The notes beneath the pieces were generated by a model. The model made no database searches and had not been told where the DNA came from. It saw only the letters and a program-made list of their open reading frames with translations. 64,000 nt of DNA, taken from assembly GCA_029449245.1 (NCBI GenBank), contig JANATF010000016.1, positions 1 through 64,000 on the forward strand, given 5' to 3'. Below are positions 37,532 to 46,856 of the stretch, in pieces. The DNA is from Mortierella alpina. Lineage: Eukaryota; Mortierellomycota; Mortierellomycetes; Mortierellales; Mortierellaceae. Both the position numbers and the translations under genes were made by a program. Position 1 is the stretch's first letter; each line of letters begins with the position of its first letter.

Positions 37532-38569
37532 ATGGCTGATCAACCCAGCTACACCAATGTTCCAACCACTGTTCCCACTGCCAACACCACCGCCAACACA
37601 CCTGCTCCCACCTTTTCGGTACTCCTACCCTCTTACAGATATCCAACCCCTGCCCCTTTCAACGGCGTGCGCGATGGATTTGCTTGCGAGGCATGGTTGA
37701 CCACCGTACGCCGCTTCTTCCTTGGCGCAAACATCGCCGATGTGTCCCGCACGGTCACCGCCATCGCTTACCTTGGCTCCACCGGCCTACTCTGGTGGGA
37801 TGGACAGTATCTGCCGGACTCCACTGACTGGTCCATTTTTGTCGAAGCCTTCCGCACCGAGTTCCGTCCCGCCGGTTTCTATGATCACATCCGCACATTG
37901 CTCTACTCCATCCGCATGACCTCGACCGTATCCGAATATGTTGGGAGGACGCGCCGATACCTAGCCGTCCTCTGCACACCGGAGATGCATGAGGAGGCTC
38001 GTAAAGTCATGGAGGATTCAGCCAAGACATGCTTCTTACAAGGTGCCCCTCTAAGTCTGCGACAAATGCTACTGAGCATGGGCATTAACCGTTCTGTCGC
38101 CCCTTCGATCCACGAACTCTGCCAAGCTGCTGAGCAATATGACCATGTTTACAACTTCACACCCAACAAAGGCCAGTCTCCTTCCACCAACCGCGCCGAT
38201 ACCAGCGCCCTCCAAATGGCTGCCGCCACCCAACTTTCCGCCGCTGATCCCAACGCCATGGAAGTGGACAACCTACTCCTCCATAACATCGAAACTATCG
38301 TCCGCCGAGTGACCCTGAACGCTTTACGACAACAACCACCTCGCTCCAACAACCGACCCCACAACTTCCGAACCTACACTCGACAAAACAATCACCGACC
38401 CCCGCTACGCCCCCTTAGCGATACCGACCGCAGAAGCCTGATGGCCAGTGGCAGTTGCTTCCGTTGCCGCCAACAAGGACACATGGCGAGCGAGTGCCGT
38501 GTCAATGCCATTGAACACGCCCGCATCCCTCTCCCCGTGTCGGGAAACGCTCCCAGCGATCAAGATTAG
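37532..38569 (+). CDS. gag: Gag, family 1 chromovirus (345 aa)
   Basis: Structural protein that assembles the cytoplasmic virus-like particle and packages the element RNA. The ATG at 37532 lies 73 bp past the LTR and is the first good start. The N-terminal 40 residues are Pro/Thr-rich. Residues about 45-215 have the hydrophobic and Trp-containing pattern of a Retrotrans_gag capsid region (AWLTTVRRFF, GLLWWDGQ). Residues about 285-305 are Arg/Asn-rich and should bind RNA. A single CCHC zinc knuckle follows at C309-x2-C312-x4-H317-x4-C322. The stop at 38567 lies in the loop of the frameshift hairpin, so most ribosomes make Gag alone and a minority continue into Pol. The length is normal for a fungal chromovirus Gag. 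Confidence 0.93.
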   Translation: MADQPSYTNVPTTVPTANTTANTPAPTFSVLLPSYRYPTPAPFNGVRDGFACEAWLTTVRRFFLGANIADVSRTVTAIAYLGSTGLLWWDGQYLPDSTDWSIFVEAFRTEFRPAGFYDHIRTLLYSIRMTSTVSEYVGRTRRYLAVLCTPEMHEEARKVMEDSAKTCFLQGAPLSLRQMLLSMGINRSVAPSIHELCQAAEQYDHVYNFTPNKGQSPSTNRADTSALQMAAATQLSAADPNAMEVDNLLLHNIETIVRRVTLNALRQQPPRSNNRPHNFRTYTRQNNHRPPLRPLSDTDRRSLMASGSCFRCRQQGHMASECRVNAIEHARIPLPVSGNAPSDQD

Positions 38570-38587
38570 TCCAGAACTTGATCGCTG
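38542..38587 (+). promoter_or_regulatory. Programmed -1 ribosomal frameshift signal
   Basis: The slippery heptamer GGGAAAC (38542-38548) is read in the gag phase as G GGA AAC, matching the X XXY YYZ rule. After a 5-nt spacer a perfect 11-bp stem follows: CAGCGATCAAG (38554-38564) pairs with CTTGATCGCTG (38577-38587) around a 12-nt loop that contains the gag stop. The pol phase is -1 relative to gag and is open from 38515, so the overlap is 55 bp and the heptamer lies inside it. Pol has no ATG near its beginning. All elements of a canonical -1 signal are visible. Confidence 0.9.
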
Positions 38588-41500
38588 ACACTCCTTCCCT
38601 TTCTCCTCTGGACAAGGGGAGTGAGCAACCGCCAGAGTTAAGTTGTCACCCCACACACCGCAATAAATTTACTGTTGCACAACACAACAAATCCCTTGTT
38701 GAAACTCGTCCTTCGCTCGCTCCCCCTCACGCCGTGCTCCATACCTCGAACACTGACCCTACCCCTGACTCCCTGACCCCGATTCCTCAACCTCGCTACG
38801 ACCCTCGCTACGATCACCCCCTTCCCTCTAGGACGTCAGAGACAGTGGCCCTGGTCCCACCTATCTCTCTCGCATCGCTAGAATCCACCTACTCCAAAAG
38901 CAAACTGAAACGTATGCGCAAGCGTACGGTTCGTCTACAATCCTTCACACAGACTGTTGCCGAGCGCACTCTACTCACATTCATCGGCTCCATCAATGGC
39001 CACCCCGCTCGCATCCTCATCGACGGAGGGGCTGAAGGCAATGTCATTAGCTCCTCCTTCCAACAACGACACTCTCTCCCCCGCCAAACCTGCTCACCTG
39101 TCCCCATCATCCTCCCCGACGGCTCCTCTTCCATCACCCAACACACCGTTCCCATCCAACTTGCCCGCGACGCCTATACCGACAATCTGGAACCCCTCCT
39201 CTACCCGCTCAAAAAATACGACCTCATCCTCGGAAAGCCCTGGCTCACCGAAATCAATCCTCACATCAACTGGCGCACCAACGACCTCCATTTCGACTTT
39301 CAGGGCACGAGCGTGCTTTGGACGTGTCGAGGGTTCGCTCCTTCATCCATCACCTCCAAGTCTCGCGGAGTGCTCCTCAGTCACATGCACTTTCACGCTC
39401 TTACCGCTCAACCTGGCAGCGAGGTCTACCTCGCCCTCGTGAAAATAGCAAAACACACTCAACCCTCCCCAGACATTCCTGCGGATGTTCAACCCCTTCT
39501 CAAGGAGTTTGGCGACGTCTTCCCCGACACACTCCCCGACGGCCTCCCTCCAGACAGAGGTGACGCTATGAAGATCGAAACCGACCCCAACGCTGACCCT
39601 CCGGTGCGACCTGTCATCCGCCTATCCATTGCGGAGCTGGATGAGCTCCGGAAACAGCTCGACGAATTACTACGCAAAGGATTTATCAAGCCTAGCACAT
39701 CGCCCTACGGTGCGCCGGTCCTCTTCGTCAAGAAGAAAGACGGCTCTCTACGGTTGTGTGTAGACTACCGAGGCCTAAACCGTATCACGCGCAAAAACCG
39801 CCATCCATTGCCGCGCATCGACGAGCTTATCGATAGGTTCCGTGGAGCACGTTATTTCACCAAGCTCGATTTACTGTCTGGATACCATCAGCAACGCGTG
39901 TTTGAACCCCACACTTACAAGACCGCGTTCCGTTGCCGCTATGGCCACTTTGAATTTAATGTTGTTCCATTCGGTCTCACTAACGCCCCCGCCTCGTTCT
40001 CCAATATGATGCTCAAAGTATTCAACCCGGTCCTTGACAAATGGGTCGTCATATATCTTGACGACCTACTGATATACTCCAAAACCAAGGCTGACCATCT
40101 CCGCCACTTGAGAAGCGTCCTATCCCTGCTCCGGAGCAACGGCCTCTACGTGAAATTGAGCAAGTGCTCGTTCATGCAAGAACAGACAGAATTCCTGGGC
40201 CACGTAATTTCCAAAGACGGCGTCCACACCAATGCCGGTCTCGTGAAGGCAATCACAGAGTGGCCGCGACCCAGCAAGCAAAAAGAAGTCCAGCAGTTTG
40301 TTGGTCTGGCCCAATTTTATCAGCAGTATATCGAAAATTTTGCTTCCATTGCTCTACCTCTGACAGCATTACTAGGAGAAGGCGTCCATTTTTCATGGGA
40401 TGATGCCACGGAACGCGCGTTTACTGATCTCAAAGACGCGATTAGCAAAGCGCCGGTTCTCAGGATCTTCGACCCCGATCTACCATCCACTGTGGAAACT
40501 GATGCCTCCGGATTTGCTATTGGCGCAGTGTTGTTCCAGACAGACTCGAATGGCGTGTCCAGGCCAGTTGCCTTCACCTCTCGGAAGCTCAATTCGGCCG
40601 AGAAAAACTACCCGACCCATGAGCAGGAGCTACTAGCAGTCGTCCACGCACTGAAAACTTGGCGATATTACCTTGACGGCTCCCACTTCATCGTGTACAC
40701 AGACCATGCCACGCTCCGACATTTCCCCACACAGCCCAAATTGACGCGCCGACAGGCGAGATGGATGGAGCTCCTGCAGGAGTATGATTTCGATTTCAGA
40801 TACAAGCGAGGAGCCGACAACATCGTCTCTGACGCCTTGTCGCGACGACCGGACCATCAAGATCCCCTGCCTTTGTCGCTCAACTCGTTAAACATCACGC
40901 TAGACCCGGGCCTAAGGCAGCGCCTGATTGATAGTTACCCCGATGATCCCAAAATCGGTCCTATCTATCGAAGCTGCCTTCAGGGAAGTTGCCCACCTCG
41001 TTATTTGCTACATGAAGGCCTCCTCTGTGTGATACGCCACAATCAGACCCTTGTATGCATACCTCAAAAAGCTGATATCCGCCTCTCCCTTCTACACGAT
41101 TCCCATGATTCTGCTATCTCCGGTCACTTGGGCTTCCAGAAAACATACGACCAGCTCCGACGCATTGTGTACTGGCCCCAGATCGTACGAGACACCAAAA
41201 CATATGTCGAGACATGCGAAGGTTGTCAGCGCAACAAGCCCAGTCACCAGCGGCCTGCCGGACTTTTACAGCCCCTTGAGATACCGGCTCAGCGATGGGA
41301 GACAGTGACCATGGACTTCATTGTCCAGCTCCCCAAGACACCTCGAGGCCACGATGCCATAACGGTCTTTGTAGACAAGCTATCAAAGCAGGTCCACTTT
41401 GCCCCAAGCAAAACAACAGATACCGCTTCCGATGTGGCCCGCCTATTTTTCGACAACGTGTTCCGACTTCATGGTATGCCCACCACCATCGTGTCCGACC

Positions 41501-42372
41501 GCGACACCAAATTCACCAGCCGGTTTTGGAAGGAGCTTCACCGCCTACTCGATGTAAAGCTCGCTATGTCCACAGCGTTCCACCCGCAGACTGACGGCCA
41601 GACAGAGAGAGCGAACCAGACCCTGGAAGAAATACTACGTGCCTTCGTTGATCAAAAACAGACCAACTGGGATTTATTGCTGACTGCAGCCGAATTCGCC
41701 TACAACAACTCGATCAACGCCTCCACTGGATACTCGCCCTTCTTCTTGAACATGGGTTTTCACCCCAGGGTTCCGATGTCCCTCCTCCAATCGCAAACAA
41801 GTTCAAATCCCAGCGTGCAAGCGTTCATCGAATCCCAAGGCGCCACTCTGTCTCTGGCACAAGACCAAATACAGCGAGCCCAAACACGACAAGCGCAGAA
41901 CGCGGATACTCGCCGCCGAGACCACAACTTCGCCGTCGGAGACCAAGTGCTCCTCAACACTGATAATATCACCGTCGCAGCAACGAGAAATCAACCCACA
42001 AGGAAGCTACAACCTAGATTCATCGGTCCATATACAATCATTGAGCAGCACTCCCCGGTCTCGTTTCGGGTCGAGCTACCACCGTCCATGAAGATACATG
42101 ATGTCTTCCACGTCGATCGGTTCCGAGAATACAAACCTTCTCCAGAATCACTCGGACCCCGCGCACCATCACAACCACCTCCAGAGATCATCGACAATGA
42201 GGAAGAGTATGAGGTAGAAACGATACTCGATCACCAGCACCGGAACCGACGAAAAGAATACCTAATCAAGTGGAAGGGATACTCAAGGGAACAGTCGACT
42301 TGGGAACCAGAGAGCAGCTTAACTCATTGCAAACAGATATTGAGCAAGTACAAGCGCGATCATGGCCTGTAA
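38548..42372 (+). CDS. pol: Pol, family 1 chromovirus: protease, reverse transcriptase, RNase H, integrase, chromodomain
   Basis: Translated as a Gag-Pol fusion by -1 frameshifting; the start given is the first codon after the slip. Residues are numbered from the codon at 38578. Protease: DGGAE at D149, with Gly where family members have Ser or Thr. Reverse transcriptase: LRLCVDYRGLN, D431 in FTKLDLLSGY and YLDD at 493-496. RNase H: D642, E684, D709 and D752. Integrase: zinc-binding H843, H849, C880, C883, then the catalytic triad D913, D974, E1010 with the D-35-E spacing. The C terminus is a chromodomain from about 1211 (YEVETILDHQ, KEYLIKWKGY, TWEPESSL). The protein copies element RNA to DNA in the particle and integrates it in the nucleus; chromodomains of such elements can bind methylated histone H3. 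There are no internal stops and every catalytic residue is present. Confidence 0.95.
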   Translation, partial: RSQRSRLVQNLIADTPSLSPLDKGSEQPPELSCHPTHRNKFTVAQHNKSLVETRPSLAPPHAVLHTSNTDPTPDSLTPIPQPRYDPRYDHPLPSRTSETVALVPPISLASLESTYSKSKLKRMRKRTVRLQSFTQTVAERTLLTFIGSINGHPARILIDGGAEGNVISSSFQQRHSLPRQTCSPVPIILPDGSSSITQHTVPIQLARDAYTDNLEPLLYPLKKYDLILGKPWLTEINPHINWRTNDLHFDFQGTSVLWTCRGFAPSSITSKSRGVLLSHMHFHALTAQPGSEVYLALVKIAKHTQPSPDIPADVQPLLKEFGDVFPDTLPDGLPPDRGDAMKIETDPNADPPVRPVIRLSIAELDELRKQLDELLRKGFIKPSTSPYGAPVLFVKKKDGSLRLCVDYRGLNRITRKNRHPLPRIDELIDRFRGARYFTKLDLLSGYHQQRVFEPHTYKTAFRCRYGHFEFNVVPFGLTNAPASFSNMMLKVFNPVLDKWVVIYLDDLLIYSKTKADHLRHLRSVLSLLRSNGLYVKLSKCSFMQEQTEFLGHVISKDGVHTNAGLVKAITEWPRPSKQKEVQQFVGLAQFYQQYIENFASIALPLTALLGEGVHFSWDDATERAFTDLKDAISKAPVLRIFDPDLPSTVETDASGFAIGAVLFQTDSNGVSRPVAFTSRKLNSAEKNYPTHEQELLAVVHALKTWRYYLDGSHFIVYTDHATLRHFPTQPKLTRRQARWMELLQEYDFDFRYKRGADNIVSDALSRRPDHQDPLPLSLNSLNITLDPGLRQRLIDSYPDDPKIGPIYRSCLQGSCPPRYLLHEGLLCVIRHNQTLVCIPQKADIRLSLLHDSHDSAISGHLGFQKTYDQLRRIVYWPQIVRDTKTYVETCEGCQRNKPSHQRPAGLLQPLEIPAQRWETVTMDFIVQLPKTPRGHDAITVFVDKLSKQVHFAPSKTTDTASDVARLFFDNVFRLHGMPTTIVSDRDTKFTSRFWKELHRLLDVKLAMSTAFHPQTDGQTERANQTLEEILRAFVDQKQTNWDLLLTAAEFAYNNSINASTGYSPFFLNMGFHPRVPMSLLQSQTSSNPSVQAFIESQGATLSLAQDQIQRAQTRQAQNADTRRRDHNFAVGDQVLLNTDNITVAATRNQPTRKLQPRFIGPYTIIEQHSPVSFRVELPPSMKIHDVFHVDRFREYKPSPESLGPRAPSQPPPEIIDNEEEYEVETILDHQHRNRRKEYLIKWKGYSREQSTWEPESSLTHCKQILSKYKRDHGL

Positions 42373-42401
42373 TTTTTTTTTCGCGATCCTTTTTTTAACA
42401 T

Positions 42402-42408
42402 GGGAAGG
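42402..42408 (+). promoter_or_regulatory. Polypurine tract, family 1
   Basis: GGGAAGG lies directly before the 3' LTR, preceded by a T-rich stretch (42371-42396). A purine tract in this place primes plus-strand DNA synthesis after RNase H cleavage. It is short, but its position is exact. Confidence 0.75.
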
Positions 42409-42608
42409 TGTAACAGGAGTTGAGGGTGCATCGTAAGGGACAAGAACAAGGGTAATGCCAAGCCGTAAGAGACTGGAACGCGACCATGCTTGGTCCCACA
42501 CAAAGATAGATAAATAGATGGTTGCCCCCTCTGTAATAAGACCAGACGATTCTCACCCAAGCTCCCCTGACCCCAGCCCCAGAACCCCCACTTGCTTTAG
42601 CTATTACA
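42409..42608 (+). repeat. 3' LTR, family 1
   Basis: Identical by eye over 200 bp to the 5' LTR, so little time has passed since integration. It begins 36 bp after the pol stop. Confidence 0.96.
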
Positions 42609-42613
42609 AGGGG
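42609..42613 (+). repeat. Target-site duplication AGGGG, right copy
   Basis: Repeats the five bases before the 5' LTR; unit 17 resumes at 42614. Confidence 0.95.
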
Positions 42614-45600
42614 ACGCCACTCAAGTGCCTCCGTGACCGCTAACGCGAAAGATTGTTGACGTTAAAAACCCCTCCCCTCCTGGACCTTGTTGTGTTCTCC
42701 TTGTTCTCCTTCCCCTTCCCCTATCCTCAGACTTTCGTTTTTACGTCGTCCACTCAAACGACTCACAGTTTCTCTGGTAAGTGACTCTTGGTATTGATGA
42801 TGTCTAGTAGCAGCGAGGCGGCCATTTCGTGGGGGACAAGAGCGGTGTGCATTCCACCATCCACCATCACCATTAGTCAACTTTCTCCATTTCATTCCCC
42901 AGTTCTTTTTGTGCTTCTCTGTTTTTTGGACACGCTGCGGGTGCGCTCAGCTCCATGACTTGATGAGTTCCTCTGAGAGTTGTGTGAGATTGAGCCAAAG
43001 CTGTCTCTTGTAGGTAGGTGTGGTGTTGGGCTTGGGTGGAGCTGGGTGTTTAGTGCCGTTCTTTCTGCTGCTAGACTAGATACCGGGGGTCACGCTGGAG
43101 AACGTGAGGGGACTAACCAGGCTCCGCGACCTACCTCTGGGCCGGCGTGCTCATGTAGACGACGACGAGTCCTGCCAGTGCGAGTGGGAGGGTGCCCCTT
43201 TTTCTTTTGTGCTCACACAAGTCAGCCGGGTGGTTCCTGCACGCGACAGGTTCTCACTTTGGTGCCCCTTTGGGCAGAGGCGTGTGGGGATTCGGCTCCG
43301 GTCCTTTTCGTGGCTGCTCCTTTCTTTTTCACTTAGGGGTGGGGTGCGATGGCAACGACCTCCTCGCGGTGCGCCCTGGACATCCACTGAGGATGACTGA
43401 CAGTTGCCAGCTAGATAGTATCCAGTATTGATAGCCTTAGCTCAGTAATAAAGTCTTTCTTCAGCACCTCAAAGAGAACTTCAAAATGGAATTGTGCAGG
43501 CGCCGCAGTAAACGCTTGGGAAAAATAATAACTGCGCCGTTGCTGATAGAGTGTGGTATGGCTTGCTGCATGCTATTCGTGCGGATGTGCAGGTGTAGCA
43601 CTTCAGGTCTGGTGTTTCTCCATGTTGTGATATGACTTGAAACAGCTGCGCTTTGGAGGTGCGTTGCAACAAGTGGGCCGAGGCAAGAAGACAAGATTGA
43701 GAACTAGGGACAGGTTCACACATACAGCGCGGGTGCTGGAGACAGACAGACTGACAGACAGACTGACAGAGAAGACAAGGCTATAGACGATACACATCGC
43801 GGAGAGATGCACTTTCATATTTGCCGCGGACTATGGGTATTTTTCATTGCAGGTTTATTGCGCGTGGTATTTTTGGAGGGAGCAGGGGTTGTGTGGAGGG
43901 AGCGGTGGATGGCGGGTTGTGTGGCGAGGAGAGGAGATGGAGGCGGGTGGAGGAGATGAGGGTGGATGCAGCTGTTCTTGTGGTGTGTGTGTGTGTGGTA
44001 GAATGCGGTGGTGCGTGGACTGTGGTGTGGTCGCTGTTTTTCCTCATCCTTGGGTGTTGGTCCATGTGCCATCCTGTTTTCTGGTTTCTGTGTTTGTTGT
44101 CCTTGCATGCTGCGTACCCCTGCTCCTTGCCTTGCGAGTTCTGATGCATGTCCTTGGTGGTCCTGGATTATGACCTTGGCCTTCCTTGCTTTCCATTTCC
44201 TTGCAACAGCTGCTGTACACCACGATTCATATCCTGTCTTCGTACCTTGCTGGCCTTGGTGCCTTGGATATTGTCCGTCCTTGTGGTGCGGTCCTTGAAG
44301 GTTGGCGGTGGCTCGCGCTGCGTGGTCTTTCCTATACAGTAACTTGCTGTTGAGAGCGAGCTGGTCACCCCGCTTGGAGTACTCTGCTCGGTTCTACTTT
44401 ACTGCTAACTTATTCTTCGCGTCCTTGTAATCCATTTGGCGCGTGGTCTGCATTCTGTGAGCAAACGCCTTGAGATTCAGCTCGTTCTGGCATGCTTCCA
44501 GCTGAATCTCAATGCATTGCTCCGCCGCCTGCATGTCTTGCAATTGTGAAGCTCCATCCAAGTCGCTGACTCCACTGGACCTCCTGAAACGGTAGACATT
44601 GTCCTCGGCTTTCGTTCTGGAGTCCTGCTGAGGGTTCTGTTTGCTCTCACTGCAAGTCTTTCACCATCCCGACTTTGGATTTTCTTCTCGGCGGATTTTC
44701 ATTTCAAGACATGTCCAGTCGTCCTGTAGCTCACGATCCTGATGTTTCCTACCCCTGTCCAGTCTGACGCACGTACCTGAGCGGTCTTGGATCCATGGTC
44801 CATGCATCGCGGTCCTTGTCAAGAATGTTGGTGTGGTATAGGACGAAGGTCAAATGCCGGTTCACGGCCATGCAATCCATCCATGATATGGCCTGCACAG
44901 GGGACGCCACTCAAGTGCCTCCGTGACCGCTAACGCGAAAGATTGTTGACGTTAAAAACCCCTCCCCTCCTGGACCTTGTTGTGTTCTCCTTGTTCTCCT
45001 TCCCCTTCCCCTATCCTCAGACTTTCGTTTTTACGTCGTCCACTCAAACGACTCACAGTTTCTCTGGTAAGTGACTCTTGGTATTGATGATGTCTAGTAG
45101 CAGCGAGGCGGCCATTTCGTGGGGGACAAGAGCGGTGTGCATTCCACCATCCACCATCACCATTAGTCAACTTTCTCCATTTCATTCCCCAGTTCTTTTT
45201 GTGCTTCTCTGTTTTTTGGACACGCTGCGGGTGCGCTCAGCTCCATGACTTGATGAGTTCCTCTGAGAGTTGTGTGAGATTGAGCCAAAGCTGTCTCTTG
45301 TAGGTAGGTGTGGTGTTGGGCTTGGGTGGAGCTGGGTGTTTAGTGCCGTTCTTTCTGCTGCTAGACTAGATACCGGGGGTCACGCTGGAGAACGTGAGGG
45401 GACTAACCAGGCTCCGCGACCTACCTCTGGGCCGGCGTGCTCATGTAGACGACGACGAGTCCTGCCAGTGCGAGTGGGAGGGTGCCCCTTTTTCTTTTGT
45501 GCTCACACAAGTCAGCCGGGTGGTTCCTGCACGCGACAGGTTCTCACTTTGGTGCCCCTTTGGGCAGAGGCGTGTGGGGATTCGGCTCCGGTCCTTTTCG

Positions 45601-46295
45601 TGGCTGCTCCTTTCTTTTTCACTTAGGGGTGGGGTGCGATGGCAACGACCTCCTCGCGGTGCGCCCTGGACATCCACTGAGGATGACTGACAGTTGCCAG
45701 CTAGATAGTATCCAGTATTGATAGCCTTAGCTCAGTAATAAAGTCTTTCTTCAGCACCTCAAAGAGAACTTCAAAATGGAATTGTGCAGGCGCCGCAGTA
45801 AACGCTTGGGAAAAATAATAACTGCGCCGTTGCTGATAGAGTGTGGTATGGCTTGCTGCATGCTATTCGTGCGGATGTGCAGGTGTAGCACTTCAGGTCT
45901 GGTGTTTCTCCATGTTGTGATATGACTTGAAACAGCTGCGCTTTGGAGGTGCGTTGCAACAAGTGGGCCGAGGCAAGAAGACAAGATTGAGAACTAGGGA
46001 CAGGTTCACACATACAGCGCGGGTGCTGGAGACAGACAGACTGACAGACAGACTGACAGAGAAGACAAGGCTATAGACGATACACATCGCGGAGAGATGC
46101 ACTTTCATATTTGCCGCGGACTATGGGTATTTTTCATTGCAGGTTTATTGCGCGTGGTATTTTTGGAGGGAGCAGGGGTTGTGTGGAGGGAGCGGTGGAT
46201 GGCGGGTTGTGTGGCGAGGAGAGGAGATGGAGGCGGGTGGAGGAGATGAGGGTGGATGCAGCTGTTCTTGTGGTGTGTGTGTGTGTGGTAGAATG
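42614..46295. repeat. Tandem array, middle segment (rest of unit 17 and first 2,004 bp of unit 18)
   Basis: The consensus repeat continues without visible change, with the unit boundary at 44291/44292. Unit 18 is then broken after its base 2,004 by the second-family element and resumes at 58676; 2,004 plus 286 bp gives 2,290. No gene is visible here. Confidence 0.95.
46291..46295 (+). repeat. Target-site duplication GAATG, left copy
   Basis: Uninterrupted units read GTAGAATGCGGTGG. GAATG precedes the LTR here and recurs at 58671-58675 after the far LTR, so one integration accounts for the outer element. Confidence 0.95.
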
Positions 46296-46456
46296 TGTTG
46301 TATATTGACCCTTAATAGCAGAATGTGTGCAGTTAGAAAGTTAGCAGAGCACTCAGCCACCAGGGACCCGCCACTATTAAAGGCACCCTGGCGCCTGTCA
46401 TTAAAGATCCCTCTCTTGTTCTCATTCATTCTTGGTAATTTGCCTGCTACTTCTCA
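46296..46456 (+). repeat. 5' LTR of outer family-2 element
   Basis: 161 bp, TGTTGTATATTG to CTACTTCTCA. A TATTAAAG box at about 46375-46382 lies between the arms of a CCAGGG/CCCTGG inverted repeat and is the best TATA candidate, which would place transcript starts near 46405-46415. Confidence 0.95.
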
Positions 46457-46856
46457 TTTTTTTGAATGAAGAATTGAAGGATCTTTGGATTGGAAAAACA
46501 CGATATCGCATCGATCCATCCATCCACCCATACTTCCTGTACCATCGGCTCAGCCGCGAAAGTACTTCATCCCTGAAGAAAGCGTGCTGCGTTCAACCAC
46601 ACCGTCTTCCCAATTCATCACTTGAAGAATCGTACAGCGTTCAATCGCATCCTTCCAAATATATCTACCGAAGAAAGTGTTGTGTGTTCAACCACAATCT
46701 CTTCGATCAACCCCTTGACAGCACAGCTGTTTTGCAATATACAGTCAGGCACGAGATTCTATTGGCCACTGCCATAGAGAAAACTTTTCTGCCAATCATT
46801 GCACGCACAAAACTTTGCTAGTCGCTAACTGAGCACTTATCATTTAGGATATCAAA
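46457..46856 (+). promoter_or_regulatory. Untranslated leader of family 2 with three direct repeats and no adjacent tRNA primer site
   Basis: The 400 bp between LTR and ATG do not begin with a TGG-type primer site; the LTR is followed by TTTTTTTGAATGAAG. GAATGAA (46464-46470) and GGATCTTT (46479-46486) are complementary, in matching order, to TTCATTC (46425-46431) and AAAGATCC (46403-46410) in the LTR, which would allow self-priming as in Tf1. Three imperfect 27-28-nt direct repeats of the type GAAGAAAGYGT...GTTCAACCACA start at 46574, 46623 and 46669. A 129-codon open frame across this region (46432-46821) has no ATG and lies wholly upstream of the real start; I do not regard it as a gene. 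Confidence 0.6.

Larger units (their letters stand above)
37259..42608 (+). mobile_element. Complete Ty3/Gypsy chromovirus, family 1 (5,350 bp)
   Basis: This full-length LTR retrotransposon has 200-bp LTRs at 37259-37458 and 42409-42608 that are identical by eye. A primer binding site abuts the 5' LTR. Separate gag (37532-38569) and pol (38548-42372) frames are joined by a -1 frameshift signal. A short polypurine tract precedes the 3' LTR, and AGGGG target duplications flank the element. Domain order is gag with zinc knuckle, protease, reverse transcriptase, RNase H, integrase, chromodomain. Integrase downstream of RNase H places it in Ty3/Gypsy rather than Ty1/Copia, and the C-terminal chromodomain makes it a chromovirus. 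Both frames are open with all catalytic residues present and the LTRs have not diverged, so the insertion is recent and probably still competent. Confidence 0.97.
36647..44291. repeat. Unit 17, split by a chromovirus
   Basis: The unit runs 36647-37258, is interrupted by the element at 37259-42608 and its duplicated AGGGG (42609-42613), and resumes 42614-44291. The two parts sum to exactly 2,290 bp, which confirms the insertion boundaries and shows that nothing was lost at the target. Confidence 0.95.

Noticed and set aside
38578-42372. Independent pol gene starting at 38578
   Set aside because: The codon there is TTG and no ATG is nearby; the overlap, heptamer and stem show that pol is reached by frameshifting from gag.
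46432-46821. 129-codon frame over the family-2 LTR end and leader
   Set aside because: Starts at a non-ATG codon, lies wholly in the untranslated leader, and is mirrored in the nested copy simply because the DNA is the same.
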